Notes under the pieces: model-generated
The model's database searches: none
What the model saw: only the letters and a program-made list of their open reading frames with translations
Told to the model about the DNA's origin: nothing
Program-made: the position numbers and the translations under genes
Shown here: positions 1 to 8,059 of the stretch, piece by piece
Position numbering within the stretch: the first letter of the stretch is position 1
Layout: every line of letters begins with the position of its first letter
Assembly: GCA_023450615.1 (NCBI GenBank)
Contig: JAEXGT010000047.1
Coordinates: 77,294 to 141,293, forward strand
Direction: 5' to 3'
DNA: 64,000 nt
Source: Pseudomonadota bacterium
GTDB taxonomy: Bacteria; Pseudomonadota; Alphaproteobacteria; Rhizobiales; Beijerinckiaceae

Positions 1-1
1 T

Positions 2-1348
2 CTGGGGTTCCTCCCTGTTGTCCTGATCCTGCATTGGCTCGTGGAGCGGTTCTGGCCGCCCATGCGCCTGCCGTTGCTGCTTATCCTGTCCATCATCTTT
101 TATGGGTACTGGGATGTGCGCTTCGTCCCGCTGCTGGCGGGTTCGATTGTCGTCAACTGGCTTATTGCTCAGGCTTTCCTGCAAAGCCGCCGCACTTTTC
201 TGATTCCTGCGGCCATCGTCGCGAACCTCGCGCTCCTCGGGTTCTTCAAATATTTCAACTTCTTCGCCGATCTCATCAATGTCATGCCCGGAGCGGGGAT
301 CGCTAGGTGGGATCTGGCGCTGCCGCTCGGCATTTCGTTCTTTACCTTCCACCACATCATGTACCTGACAGACCTGAAAGCAGGCCGCGCGCCTCGCTAT
401 GATCTGGTCCGGTACGGACTCTACATTGCCTTCTTCCCCCAGGTTCTCGCGGGCCCGCTGGTGCGGTGGAGCGAGATCATGCATCAATTCGATGAGCGCC
501 CCTATCTGCGCTCTGATGCGGCACAACGCTTTGGCCAAGGGCTCATGCTGCTCACCTTGGGCCTCGTGAAGAAGGTCTTCGTCAGCGACCCTCTGGCTGC
601 CTATGTGGACCCGGTCTTTGCCAGCGCCGCGGCGGGCAAGGCGATCTCGTTCTTCGAGGCATGGCAGGCGACGCTCGGCTTCACGTTCCAGATCTATTTC
701 GACTTCTCGGGCTATACCGACATGGCGCTCGGCATGGCATTGATGTTGGGGATCGTGCTACCGCCGAATTTCGACCGGCCCTATACATCGACCTCCCTGC
801 AGGATTTCTGGCGCCGCTGGCACATGACGCTCTCCCGCTTCCTGCGTGACTACCTCTACATCCCGTTCGGGGGCAGCCGGAACGGATTGAGCATCCAGCT
901 TGCGGCCCTCGTCGCAACGATGACGCTGGGTGGTCTTTGGCATGGCGCCGGGCTGACATTCATCGTCTGGGGCCTTGCGCACGGCTTGGCGCTCTGCGTC
1001 GGCGTGCTCTGGCGCCGGGCCGGATTGACCATGCCGAAGCCGGTGGGCTGGGCTCTGACTTTCCTGTTCGTGGCGCTGACCTGGGTGCTGTTCCGGGCGA
1101 CGAGCTTCGAGGCGGCCGGGAACATCTTCGAAGGCCTCATCGGAGTCACAGGCCTCGGCGAGACATTCAAATGGCGGAGCATCGCCATCGCAGCAGCCGT
1201 CGCATGCCTTGGCCCAACCACATGGCTCGCGGTGCAGGGGCTGCCCCCCCGCCGTTGGATCGCCGTGGGTTTTGCCGCCATCGGCACGGCCGTGCTCCTG
1301 CAGATCGGGGACGCGGTCAATTACGAATTCATCTACTTCCAGTTCTAG
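2..1348 (+). CDS. MBOAT family O-acyltransferase (AlgI-like), 5' end outside window
   Basis: This is a multi-pass membrane acyltransferase of the MBOAT/AlgI family, which moves acyl groups across the inner membrane onto exported polysaccharides. The frame is open from base 2, and the residues before the first internal GTG at 41 (GFLPVVLILHWL) match the usual AlgI N-terminus, so the true start lies upstream. The family core is seen in WRRWHMTLSRFLRDYLYIP followed by a glycine-rich FGGSR, and in GGLWHGAGLTFIVWG, which carries the second conserved histidine. The next gene follows after 12 bp and encodes an SGNH-like partner, the usual pairing for polysaccharide acetylation. The acceptor polymer cannot be told from this sequence. 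Confidence 0.9.
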   Translation: MGFLPVVLILHWLVERFWPPMRLPLLLILSIIFYGYWDVRFVPLLAGSIVVNWLIAQAFLQSRRTFLIPAAIVANLALLGFFKYFNFFADLINVMPGAGIARWDLALPLGISFFTFHHIMYLTDLKAGRAPRYDLVRYGLYIAFFPQVLAGPLVRWSEIMHQFDERPYLRSDAAQRFGQGLMLLTLGLVKKVFVSDPLAAYVDPVFASAAAGKAISFFEAWQATLGFTFQIYFDFSGYTDMALGMALMLGIVLPPNFDRPYTSTSLQDFWRRWHMTLSRFLRDYLYIPFGGSRNGLSIQLAALVATMTLGGLWHGAGLTFIVWGLAHGLALCVGVLWRRAGLTMPKPVGWALTFLFVALTWVLFRATSFEAAGNIFEGLIGVTGLGETFKWRSIAIAAAVACLGPTTWLAVQGLPPRRWIAVGFAAIGTAVLLQIGDAVNYEFIYFQF

Positions 1349-1360
1349 GGCGGGCCGATC

Positions 1361-2386
1361 ATGGTGACCGAACAATCAGAACATGCGTGGCGCCGGTTTT
1401 CGCTCTGGAGCGCCGGCCTGACGATTGGCTTCTTCGCGCTCGTCGTTGGTGCGCTCTATCTCATCGATCCTTACGACACTGGCCGGTCGCCGCTGGCCCG
1501 GGAGCCATGGCTCAAGGGGCAGCGGACGGGCGATGCGACTGCGAGCGTCGGTCGAAACCCGAAATTCACGGGAGCCATCATCGGCAATTCCACGATTGCC
1601 CTGATCCGGCCCGCCCGGCTGACCGAGCAGACGGGGATCCCGTTCGCACAACTCTCTATGCCCGCGGCCCCGGTTCGCGGCCAGTTGACGATGCTGGACT
1701 GGTTCGTCCGGCACCATCCCGGCAAGACCGATGCTATCGTCATGACCATTGATCGGGGAACCTGGTGCACCCGCGATCCCAACCTACCGACCGAGAAGCC
1801 TTTTCCGTTCTGGCTCTATAGCCGCTCGACGGTGGAGTACCTGCAAGGCCTCGTTCGTCTCAGCAGCCTTGAGCAGGCCGCTCGGAGCTTCACGACCAGC
1901 CGGAGCACCAAGGTGACCAGCGATGACGGTTTCTGGGATTACGAGCCCATGTACGAGCCGCTCATGCGAAATCCGGCGCGCAGACAGGAATTGCTGTTCG
2001 CCAAGGGCAATGACCAGCATGGAAACACGGCGGAGCCGTTTCCCGGGGCTGACGCCCTGGAGGCCCAGCTGAAGTCGCTTCCCGCCGAGACAGCCTTGGT
2101 GCTGGCGATGCCGCCGGTTTTTTCGGCTCTGCAACCCGCGCGTGGGACTGCGCGGTACTTGTCTGACCAAGCATGCCGGAAGCGCTTCCACGACATTGCC
2201 TCGCGCCGTCCGGGCACGACGGTGGTGGATTGGTGGGATGATCGTCCTGAATTCAAGGATACCAACCTGTTCATCGACCAGATTCACATCCGCCGCGCAC
2301 TTGCTGATCGATTCGAGGATGCCCTCATCGCAGCCTTGCAGGGCGTGCAGACCAGCCGGATAGATCCGCTCCCGCGCCGTCTCTGA
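1361..2386 (+). CDS. SGNH-hydrolase-like protein paired with MBOAT acyltransferase
   Basis: This 341-residue protein has one N-terminal transmembrane segment (about residues 14-34) and a periplasmic domain. The motif AIIGNSTIALIRP resembles the GxS nucleophile block of SGNH/AlgX/AlgJ-like proteins, and DQIHIRRAL near the C-terminus fits the DxxH block of that fold. It follows the MBOAT gene by 12 bp, so the two are probably one operon. In known systems the membrane protein passes the acyl group outward and the SGNH-type partner places it on the polymer. The fold assignment rests on these two motifs and on context; the exact family is not certain. Confidence 0.7.
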   Translation: MVTEQSEHAWRRFSLWSAGLTIGFFALVVGALYLIDPYDTGRSPLAREPWLKGQRTGDATASVGRNPKFTGAIIGNSTIALIRPARLTEQTGIPFAQLSMPAAPVRGQLTMLDWFVRHHPGKTDAIVMTIDRGTWCTRDPNLPTEKPFPFWLYSRSTVEYLQGLVRLSSLEQAARSFTTSRSTKVTSDDGFWDYEPMYEPLMRNPARRQELLFAKGNDQHGNTAEPFPGADALEAQLKSLPAETALVLAMPPVFSALQPARGTARYLSDQACRKRFHDIASRRPGTTVVDWWDDRPEFKDTNLFIDQIHIRRALADRFEDALIAALQGVQTSRIDPLPRRL

Positions 2387-2662
2387 GGCTGAGTGCTTCC
2401 TTACGGGACGGTTGGAGCTTGTCTGCCAAAGCTCGTGGAAGAAGTCGGGCAGTATGCCGCATCCCCGCAACAAGCGGGAGAGGTTAGCCATTTAGAACGG
2501 GTTCCTCCCGAGACCCTGACTAGCCCGCTCCACGATTCATGGGGCGGGCATTTTTGTAGCCAAGCATCATGGCTCCGCGGCTTGCAGCATTGGCGCTTTA
2601 TGGCGAGTGAGGAGTAGTGCAGGAGAGGCGGCTTTTCGCGCCCTGCATCTGAAAAAGAAAAA
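2387..2662. other. Intergenic region after the acyltransferase operon
   Basis: I see no convincing gene here. The only clear element is the stem-loop listed separately at 2523-2549. A short G/C hairpin core (CCCGCAACAAGCGGG) near 2465 resembles the core of the REP-like repeats found elsewhere in the window but lacks their flanks. Confidence 0.4.
2523..2556 (+). terminator. Rho-independent terminator candidate for the acyltransferase operon
   Basis: A 9-bp stem (2523-2531 with 2541-2549, one G-U pair) encloses a 9-nt loop and is followed by ATTTTTG. It lies about 135 bp past the stop of the SGNH-like gene. Confidence 0.6.
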
Positions 2663-2679
2663 GCCGCCTGAAAGGCGGC
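2650..2679 (-). terminator. Rho-independent terminator of tRNA-Pro
   Basis: GCCGCCT and AGGCGGC form a 7-bp stem with a 3-nt loop (2663-2679). On the minus strand it is followed by a T-rich run, and it lies about 35 bp past the 3' end of the tRNA-Pro gene. Confidence 0.75.
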
Positions 2680-2713
2680 CCCGCTTAAATCTCTGTTCTT
2701 TCAAGAGAAAGAA

Positions 2714-2791
2714 TGGTCGGAGCGAGAGGATTTGAACCTCCGACCCCTAGTCCCCCAGACTAGTGCGCTAACCGGGCTGCGCTACGCTCCG
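2714..2791 (-). tRNA. tRNA-Pro (anticodon GGG)
   Basis: Read on the minus strand, the acceptor arm CGGAGCG pairs with CGCTCCG and is followed by A and an encoded CCA. The anticodon stem CTAGT/ACTAG holds the loop CTGGGGG, which gives anticodon GGG. The T-arm has the usual GGTTCAAATCC. It is 78 nt with CCA, and a terminator follows it. Confidence 0.95.
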
Positions 2792-3030
2792 ACGCCTTGA
2801 ACGGCTTGTGTCAATTAGCTTCGGACGAACCGGTTCGCAACCCCTGAAATGCACTTTCGCAGGAAAACGGCGCTGAAATGCACATCTGAAGACAGGCTGA
2901 CTTTTTTGCTGCAAGCGTGGTCGGAGGTTCCGCTCCGCTCAGCCGCCTCCGCAAGCCTCCCGCAAGCGTTGCGCTTCATTCTTTCTCAAAGCGGATGGAT
3001 TCGTCTGCTTGATCGGAGAGGGAGATTCCC

Positions 3031-3168
3031 ATGGCAGCTTTTCTGACCTGCGCAGTCGTTGTCTCGATGGCCGGACTGATCGCGCCGCCTGTCCTGAAGA
3101 TATTGAGCCTTGGCCGTAAGCAGCGCGGGGAGCTCAAATCCTTCAAGGCTGCCTTTGCGCCTGAATAA
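3031..3168 (+). CDS. Small single-pass membrane protein, 45 residues
   Basis: A 46-codon frame starts at ATG 3031 behind a strong ribosome binding site (GGGAG, 7 nt before the ATG). The product begins MAAFLTCAVVVSMAGLIAPP, a hydrophobic segment long enough to cross the membrane, and ends in a basic tail (GRKQRGELKSFK). I recognise no family. Support is the ribosome binding site and the sensible membrane-protein composition; with so few codons a chance frame cannot be excluded. Confidence 0.45.
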   Translation: MAAFLTCAVVVSMAGLIAPPVLKILSLGRKQRGELKSFKAAFAPE

Positions 3169-3211
3169 GGTTTTGGGAAGCCGATGCTCTGAGCCGTTCA
3201 GGGCGAAAGGT

Positions 3212-3445
3212 TCAAACGGAATCGGCGCAGATGGAATCCCGATCCCAGTTCCACGCCGTGTAGAGAGCGCCATTCCGGTCAAGGACATAGACCGCGTGCT
3301 GCGCTTCCGCGCCGCTCCGATAGGCCGAGGTGACAGCAAACTTGAGTGCGTTGGTGCGAAAGTAGAACGCACCGAGATCCCGGCCTCGATGAAGAACAGA
3401 CCAGCGCTTATCGCGATACGCAACGCAATACGCTTCGTGGGGCAT
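3212..3445 (-). CDS. Small protein resembling DUF2188-type domains, 77 residues
   Basis: The frame starts at ATG 3445 and is preceded by a strong GGAGGAG ribosome binding site. The protein (MPHEAYCVAYRDKRWSVLHR...) has a strand-rich start with the pattern of aromatic and basic residues seen in small DUF2188-like proteins, then a helix (TNALKFAVTSAYRSG), then VYVLDRNG. That beta-alpha-beta pattern is typical of these domains. The family is tentative. The gene stands alone between short intergenic stretches, with no partner that suggests a role. Confidence 0.6.
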   Translation of the reverse strand: MPHEAYCVAYRDKRWSVLHRGRDLGAFYFRTNALKFAVTSAYRSGAEAQHAVYVLDRNGALYTAWNWDRDSICADSV

Positions 3446-3606
3446 ACAGGCTCCTCCGAAGTGGTTGGTGATCGAAACTCGTAAGAGGTTTTGCTAATGG
3501 CGACTGACGCCTCAGGCAAGCCGTCAATCGCGCTTTTTCTAGGATTTGCAGGTTAAAAACCAATGAATTCCAAGGAAATCGCCCATGATATGGCGCGCGT
3601 TCAGAT

Positions 3607-3756
3607 GTGAACGACGTTAAGCGCCAAGCTAAGAAGTCCAATGCCTACGATGAGCGCGAAGAAATCGCAGAACTTCGCGAGGGCGTCATTTCCTGGATGT
3701 CGATCTGGTTCGGTCATAACGTGGCATTAACCATCTTCCGTTGCGGTAAGCAATAA
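3607..3756 (+). CDS. Possible small protein, 49 residues, maybe the 3' part of a frameshifted gene
   Basis: From GTG 3607 a frame reads VNDVKRQAKKSNAYDEREEI and goes on to a hydrophobic stretch around WMSIWFGHNVALTIF. Another frame from ATG 3562 reads MNSKEIAHDMARVQM and stops at 3608-3610, overlapping the GTG. The two parts look like they could once have formed one charged, helical small protein. No clear ribosome binding site stands before 3607. It may be a coupled pair, a frameshifted remnant, or chance. Confidence 0.3.
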   Translation: MNDVKRQAKKSNAYDEREEIAELREGVISWMSIWFGHNVALTIFRCGKQ

Positions 3757-3777
3757 TCCTAAAGCCTAATATACTGC

Positions 3778-4254
3778 CTAGCTTGCCGCCGAGGGCTGTT
3801 GGCAGACATCGACCCAATCGGCTCCTACGAGCGCAGCCATTCGCTCCGGGCCGATGCGCACCGCCGCATTAATGGATCCGGCTGCGGGCACAACCTCGTC
3901 GAAAGCCTTGAGCGAGATATCGCAATAGACGGGCAGGGGTGTTGCAAGGCCGAAGGGGCAGACCCCGCCGATGGGATGGCCGGTCAGGGCGTGAACCTGC
4001 TCCGTGTCGAGCATTGAGGCCTTGCCGCCGAAAGCCGCCTTTACCTTGCGGTTGTCGAGGCGGGCATCGCCCCGGGTGACGACAAGAAAGCTCCGCTCGC
4101 CCACGCGCAGGGAGAGGGTCTTGGCGATACGGCCCGGCTCGACGCCGTGAGCCTCCGCAGCCTGCGTGACTGTCGCGGTGCTCGTCTTCATCTCGATGAT
4201 CTCGATGTCCGGAGCGTTCTCGGAGAAAAAGGCGCGAACAGATTCAAGGCTCAT
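3778..4254 (-). CDS. YbaK/EbsC-family Cys-tRNA(Pro) deacylase-like protein
   Basis: This 158-residue protein belongs to the YbaK/ProX group of trans-editing enzymes, which remove wrong amino acids from tRNA. Family marks are the early helix with TSTATVTQAAEAHGVEPGRI, the strand LVVTRGDARLDNRKVKAAFG and the glycine-rich VHALTGHPIGGVCPFGL. The start at 4254 (MSLESVRAFF) is chosen because GGAGGAG lies about 10 nt upstream; a longer reading to 4389 would add a proline-rich stretch unlike the family. Which misacylated tRNA it edits cannot be told from the sequence. Confidence 0.85.
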   Translation of the reverse strand: MSLESVRAFFSENAPDIEIIEMKTSTATVTQAAEAHGVEPGRIAKTLSLRVGERSFLVVTRGDARLDNRKVKAAFGGKASMLDTEQVHALTGHPIGGVCPFGLATPLPVYCDISLKAFDEVVPAAGSINAAVRIGPERMAALVGADWVDVCQQPSAAS

Positions 4255-4448
4255 GGGCGAGGAACTCCTCCGTGGTTGCGGGCTTCCATGAAGGAATACA
4301 CAAGGTGGATCAAGGAAGGGAAGGCGGCAGGGCGAATTCAAACCGTCGCTGACGCTACCGGCTCTAAGTTCTTCATCGGGATGCATCAACGCCCATAGCC
4401 ATGGATCTCAATGAATGGACGCTCCGGTTTGTCCGGAGCGCCGTGCTG

Positions 4449-4706
4449 CTACAGCGGCTGGAGTTCGTCCAGGATTTCTCTTTTCCTGATCCAGGAGCGG
4501 TGCTGGATCGCCGTTCCAGCAGGAGCAAGATGTGAATCGGTGGGTTGCATGAGCGCCTCAAACGATTCCGAGAGGGTACCTCCCGGTGTTTCGAGCTTCT
4601 GCATCCAGTTCCGATGTTGCAAGCGCGTTCCGTCCGCCGCTGATGCGGGGCCGGAAACGGCAATGCCGATCAATATGAGAGAAAAATATGTGATGACGCG
4701 CTGCAT
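4449..4706 (-). CDS. Small secreted protein with an internal repeat
   Basis: An 85-residue protein starts with a clear signal peptide (MQRVITYFSLILIGIAVSG, cleavage after ASA near residue 23). The mature part contains two similar blocks, GTRLQHRNWMQKLE and GTAIQHRSWIRKRE, about 33 residues apart, which suggests an internal duplication. A GGGGG ribosome binding site is placed well before ATG 4706. I recognise no family. It is probably periplasmic; the inverted repeat at 4721-4756 lies in its leader. Confidence 0.6.
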   Translation of the reverse strand: MQRVITYFSLILIGIAVSGPASAADGTRLQHRNWMQKLETPGGTLSESFEALMQPTDSHLAPAGTAIQHRSWIRKREILDELQPL

Positions 4707-4720
4707 GGGCGCCCCCTGTA

Positions 4721-4756
4721 TTCGAGGTCAGCAATGATTCCTGTGAAGACCTCGAA
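4721..4756. promoter_or_regulatory. Perfect 9-bp inverted repeat upstream of the small secreted protein
   Basis: TTCGAGGTC and GACCTCGAA are separated by 18 nt, starting 14 bp before the start codon of the minus-strand gene at 4706. It could be an mRNA leader hairpin or an operator. Confidence 0.4.
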
Positions 4757-4836
4757 CCTAGAGAGGACAGTGCTGGCGGTCAAAACCGTCTTGCACAATT
4801 GTCCGTGACCTGGGGCCGATATGATGAAGCCTCGTC

Positions 4837-6438
4837 TCACCCTGAAAGAGGCAGTACACGGCCGGGATGCGTTCCCGTTGGCGTGCCGTCACGCACGATG
4901 GCCTCTCCGTTGACCCACACATGGGTGATGCCGGAGGGCAGGAGCGTGGACTCATCGAAGGTGGCGCGATCGGTCACTCCTTCCTCGAAGAGGACGAGGT
5001 CGGCCATCATGTCTGGGCGCACCAATCCGCGATCCTGCAGGGAGAAGCGCTGTGCGGCGATCGACGTCATGCGACGCACCGCATCTTCGATGGAGAACCA
5101 GCCCTTGTCACGGCGCAAGGGGCCGACCATGCGCGGGAAGGTGCCGAAGGCGCGCGGATGCGGCTTCGTGCCGGGGCGGGGAAGGCCGTCCGATCCCACA
5201 ATGTGCAGCCGGTGGCAGCAGGCTGCATGCAGGTCGTTCTCGTCAAGCTGGAAGAGAATGACGCCTGTTTGCCCTTCGTCCTCTTCAACAAGGCGGATCA
5301 GAAGATCGTATGGCTCGATCTTCTCGCGCTCGGCGGCTTGGCGCATATCCAGACCTTCCAGCGCCTTCAGCGCCGGGTTGTTGACGCCGGAAATGCGCAC
5401 ATTCTCCCATCCGATCAGGGATAGCTTGCTCTGGCCGTGGAAGGCGGGTCCGCCATTCTCCACCCAGCGGCGCAGGACAGGCCCGATCTCAGGATCGCGC
5501 AGCCGCTTCTTCAGCTGATCGAGGCCGCCTTCGAGGGAGGCGGGCGGCAGAAGTTGCAGGAGATAAGTACTGCCTGCCGGATAGGGATACATATCGAAGC
5601 TGATGTCGATGCCTTCCTGCCGCGCGGTTTCCAGCACCTCCAGAGCGCGGGGAATTTGCCCCCAGTTCGGGCGCCCCGCCGATTGAAGGTGCGACAGAAG
5701 GCCGGCAGCATTGGATTGCCGGAGGATCTCGATGAACTCCTCGATGGACGGAATGAGCCCATCCTCATAGCTGCGGACATGCGCCGTCATCAGCTTGCCG
5801 TGAGACTTCACCACCTTCGCCAGGGCCACCATCTCGTCGAGGGCAGCGAAGGCGCTGGGGGGATAGACCAGGCCCAGAGACAGGCCGATGGCCCCTTGAG
5901 CGAGTTGCTTGTCGAGCAGAGCCTCCATGGCGGCGATCTCATCCGCTGTCGCTGGGCGGCGCTCATAGCTCATGACCGCAAGACGCAGGGCCGCATGGCC
6001 CACCAGCGAGACGACATTGATCGCAACGCCTTCGTGAAGGCGCTCGCGGTAATCCGCAAAGTCGTCAAAGATTTCTTCCGGCGCCGTCTGGCCGAGCAGG
6101 CCCGAAAAATGCTTGCGCAGATCCTCGCGGGATTGCCCCCGTGCGGGATAGAGCGAAAAGCTGCAATTGCCGACGACGACCGTCGTCACACCCTGCAATG
6201 CCTTCTCGGGCCTGTCCGGATCACGCAGGCAGATCAGATCGTCATGGCAATGAGCGTCGATGAATCCGGGCGCGAGATAGCGGTCCTGCGCATCCACGAT
6301 GGCCGTGTCCGCCTCTGCCTTCAGGTTCGCGCCTACATGGGCGATCCGTCCGTCAATTACGTGCACGTCGCCCCGGAACCAGGGGGCTCCAGTGCCGTCG
6401 ATGATACGGGCGTTTCGGATCAGCCAGTTCTTCGTCAT
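4837..6438 (-). CDS. N-acyl-D-amino-acid deacylase (D-aminoacylase-like amidohydrolase)
   Basis: This 533-residue cytoplasmic amidohydrolase belongs to the D-aminoacylase family, which releases D-amino acids from N-acyl-D-amino acids. Metal-site residues are visible: GFIDAHCHDD (His63, His65), Cys92 in VVVGNC, and a later SDG aspartate. The C-terminal strand ITHVWVNGEAIV is typical of the urease-like beta sandwich. It is the last gene of a minus-strand operon of six (SDR, ABC ATPase, RpiR, PLP enzyme, NTF2-like, this gene) and starts 12 bp after its upstream neighbour. The real substrate may be another N-acyl or N-carbamoyl compound, as the family is broad. Confidence 0.88.
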   Translation of the reverse strand: MTKNWLIRNARIIDGTGAPWFRGDVHVIDGRIAHVGANLKAEADTAIVDAQDRYLAPGFIDAHCHDDLICLRDPDRPEKALQGVTTVVVGNCSFSLYPARGQSREDLRKHFSGLLGQTAPEEIFDDFADYRERLHEGVAINVVSLVGHAALRLAVMSYERRPATADEIAAMEALLDKQLAQGAIGLSLGLVYPPSAFAALDEMVALAKVVKSHGKLMTAHVRSYEDGLIPSIEEFIEILRQSNAAGLLSHLQSAGRPNWGQIPRALEVLETARQEGIDISFDMYPYPAGSTYLLQLLPPASLEGGLDQLKKRLRDPEIGPVLRRWVENGGPAFHGQSKLSLIGWENVRISGVNNPALKALEGLDMRQAAEREKIEPYDLLIRLVEEDEGQTGVILFQLDENDLHAACCHRLHIVGSDGLPRPGTKPHPRAFGTFPRMVGPLRRDKGWFSIEDAVRRMTSIAAQRFSLQDRGLVRPDMMADLVLFEEGVTDRATFDESTLLPSGITHVWVNGEAIVRDGTPTGTHPGRVLPLSG

Positions 6439-6450
6439 CTTGTCCTCGGA

Positions 6451-6948
6451 TCAGCCCCGGGCCTTGCCCATCGGAAACGGCATGTAGCCGACGAAGCCCG
6501 TGATCTTCCAGCGTCCGTCGAGGCGGGCGCAGAAATACAGGGTCTGCCAGCTGAGCACGTCGACCCCGCCGCCCTTCAGCGCGATGGTTCCGTCGAACTT
6601 CTTGTGGCAGACGGCGGTGTCGCCTTTCAGATCGATGTCACGCATGTTCGTTGCCCGAAACAGGGCATCGCGAACAGGTTCGTCATATTCGATATCCTGC
6701 GAGGCCTTTGCCTGCCGCAGCCACTCGTCCCGATAGGTTTCCAGGTTCGGGAAATCCAAGCGCCAGCTGTCCGGCAGTTCCGATTTGTGCGCATGGAGGC
6801 CGATGAAGCCTTCTTTGCGGAAATCGGAATCCACCATTGACCAATCGGCAGCCAGAAAAGCGTCAATGTCTCGCTCCACCAGCATGGTCCAGATCTCGCG
6901 GCGGTCCGGATCGGTTTCCGAGAAGGGGTTTTGCGTATGCGATATCAC
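6451..6948 (-). CDS. NTF2-like / SnoaL-like family protein
   Basis: The protein has about 165 residues and the pattern of the NTF2-like cone fold: an N-terminal helix (RREIWTMLVERDIDAFLAAD), a WSMVDSDF segment and C-terminal strands ending WKITGFVGYMPF. The start at GTG 6948 is preferred because GGAG sits 8 nt upstream; ATG 6966 and GTG 6996 are alternatives, the last overlapping the upstream gene. Members bind small molecules or act as isomerases or dehydratases, and the reaction here is unknown. Its place between a D-amino-acid-type PLP enzyme and the deacylase suggests a role in the same pathway. Confidence 0.75.
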   Translation of the reverse strand: MISHTQNPFSETDPDRREIWTMLVERDIDAFLAADWSMVDSDFRKEGFIGLHAHKSELPDSWRLDFPNLETYRDEWLRQAKASQDIEYDEPVRDALFRATNMRDIDLKGDTAVCHKKFDGTIALKGGGVDVLSWQTLYFCARLDGRWKITGFVGYMPFPMGKARG

Positions 6949-6979
6949 GATGGAATCTCCAGGCATGGAATGATGTGCT

Positions 6980-8041
6980 TCAGCTGACTTTCCCACGGGC
7001 AGCGACCGGGACTGTCTCGATCACCTCGTCACCGCGTACGAAGGTCACCTCATCGAAGAGGTTCGAAACGGGGCAAACATGGTTCGGAATGATGCGGACC
7101 ATCTCGCCGACTTCCGGTTTCGTCTTGGAGTTCGTAAGATCGACCACGCCGTGCTCCTCGCTCAAGGAGACGATGGCGGCGTCGGGATATTCGACGATGC
7201 GGCCGAAGCCCTGGAGGCCGAGCGTATCGCTGGTGAGCGACTTCGAGCCGGTATCGAGAACCGCGCGGGTGTCGGTGGGACGCGAGACGACGGTTGCGAG
7301 AACCGTCAGTGCGCAATCCTCGAAGCTCCCGACGCCTTCCTGCACCTGAAAACGGTCGAGATAAATGTAGGTGCCGGGACGGTATTCCGTCGCGGCGCGG
7401 TTCTCGGCGCTGTGCCAGAGATCCGGCGTTCCGCCTGTCGAGACGATCTCCGGCGGAAGACCTGCCTCTTTCAGCAGGGCGGTTGCCCGCTCCAGCCAGG
7501 CATTCGCCTGTGCGACCATGCCCTTCGCCGGGTAGGTCATCAGGCCAGCGAAGCGCAGGCCCTCGGAGCCGGCAATATGTTTGGCCAGCGCAAGCGCCTG
7601 CTCGGGCGTCTGGACGCCGACACGCCCCCCGCCCGTGTCGCATTCCACGAGAACGGGGAGGGTGACACCGGAACCGGCAAAGGCTTTCGCATAGCCGTCG
7701 ATAACGGCGTTGCTGTCGGCGATCACTTTGATGGAGGTGCGCTTGGCAAGCGCCAAGAGGCGCTTCAGCTTGGGCTCGCCCAGAATGTTGTAGGGCAGAA
7801 AGATGTCGGTAAGTCCGGCATCGGCCATCACTTCGGCCTCGCCGATCTTCTGGCAGGTGATACCGATGGCGCCGAGTTCCATCTGCCGCTTGGCCAGTTG
7901 CGGCAACTTGTGGGTCTTGATGTGAGGGCGCAGTTTCACGCCGTGGGCGTCCGCATAATCCTGAGCGCGCTTGAGATTGGCCTCGACGCGATCGAGATCG
8001 ACCAGCACAACAGGGGTATCGAGTTCGTGGATCTTGGGCAT
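6980..8041 (-). CDS. PLP-dependent D-threonine aldolase / D-serine dehydratase-like enzyme
   Basis: This 353-residue protein has the fold III (alanine racemase-like) N-terminal barrel and the metal-dependent C-terminal domain of the DSD1/D-threonine aldolase family. The PLP lysine motif is RPHIKTHK at residues 38-45, probably Lys42. The metal pair is His321 and Cys323 in NHVCP. Zinc D-serine dehydratases use His-Cys, while classical D-threonine aldolases have His-Asp, so a dehydratase- or lyase-type reaction is favoured. Substrates are D-beta-hydroxy amino acids. It lies in the same operon as the D-aminoacylase-like gene, which would supply D-amino acids. Confidence 0.88.
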   Translation of the reverse strand: MPKIHELDTPVVLVDLDRVEANLKRAQDYADAHGVKLRPHIKTHKLPQLAKRQMELGAIGITCQKIGEAEVMADAGLTDIFLPYNILGEPKLKRLLALAKRTSIKVIADSNAVIDGYAKAFAGSGVTLPVLVECDTGGGRVGVQTPEQALALAKHIAGSEGLRFAGLMTYPAKGMVAQANAWLERATALLKEAGLPPEIVSTGGTPDLWHSAENRAATEYRPGTYIYLDRFQVQEGVGSFEDCALTVLATVVSRPTDTRAVLDTGSKSLTSDTLGLQGFGRIVEYPDAAIVSLSEEHGVVDLTNSKTKPEVGEMVRIIPNHVCPVSNLFDEVTFVRGDEVIETVPVAARGKVS

Positions 8042-8059
8042 AGTAAAATCTGACTTCTG

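Noticed and set aside
2986..3519. A 177-codon minus-strand frame across the small-gene region.
   Set aside because: It overlaps two better-supported small genes and has a Ser/Arg-rich shadow composition.
2714..4254. tRNA-Pro next to a YbaK-type Cys-tRNA(Pro) deacylase as a functional unit.
   Set aside because: About 1 kb with other small genes separates them, both are widespread single genes, and a second tRNA-Pro lies far away; the nearness is probably chance.
5437..6840. A 467-codon plus-strand frame opposite the deacylase and NTF2-like genes.
   Set aside because: Antisense shadow without recognisable motifs or a ribosome binding site.
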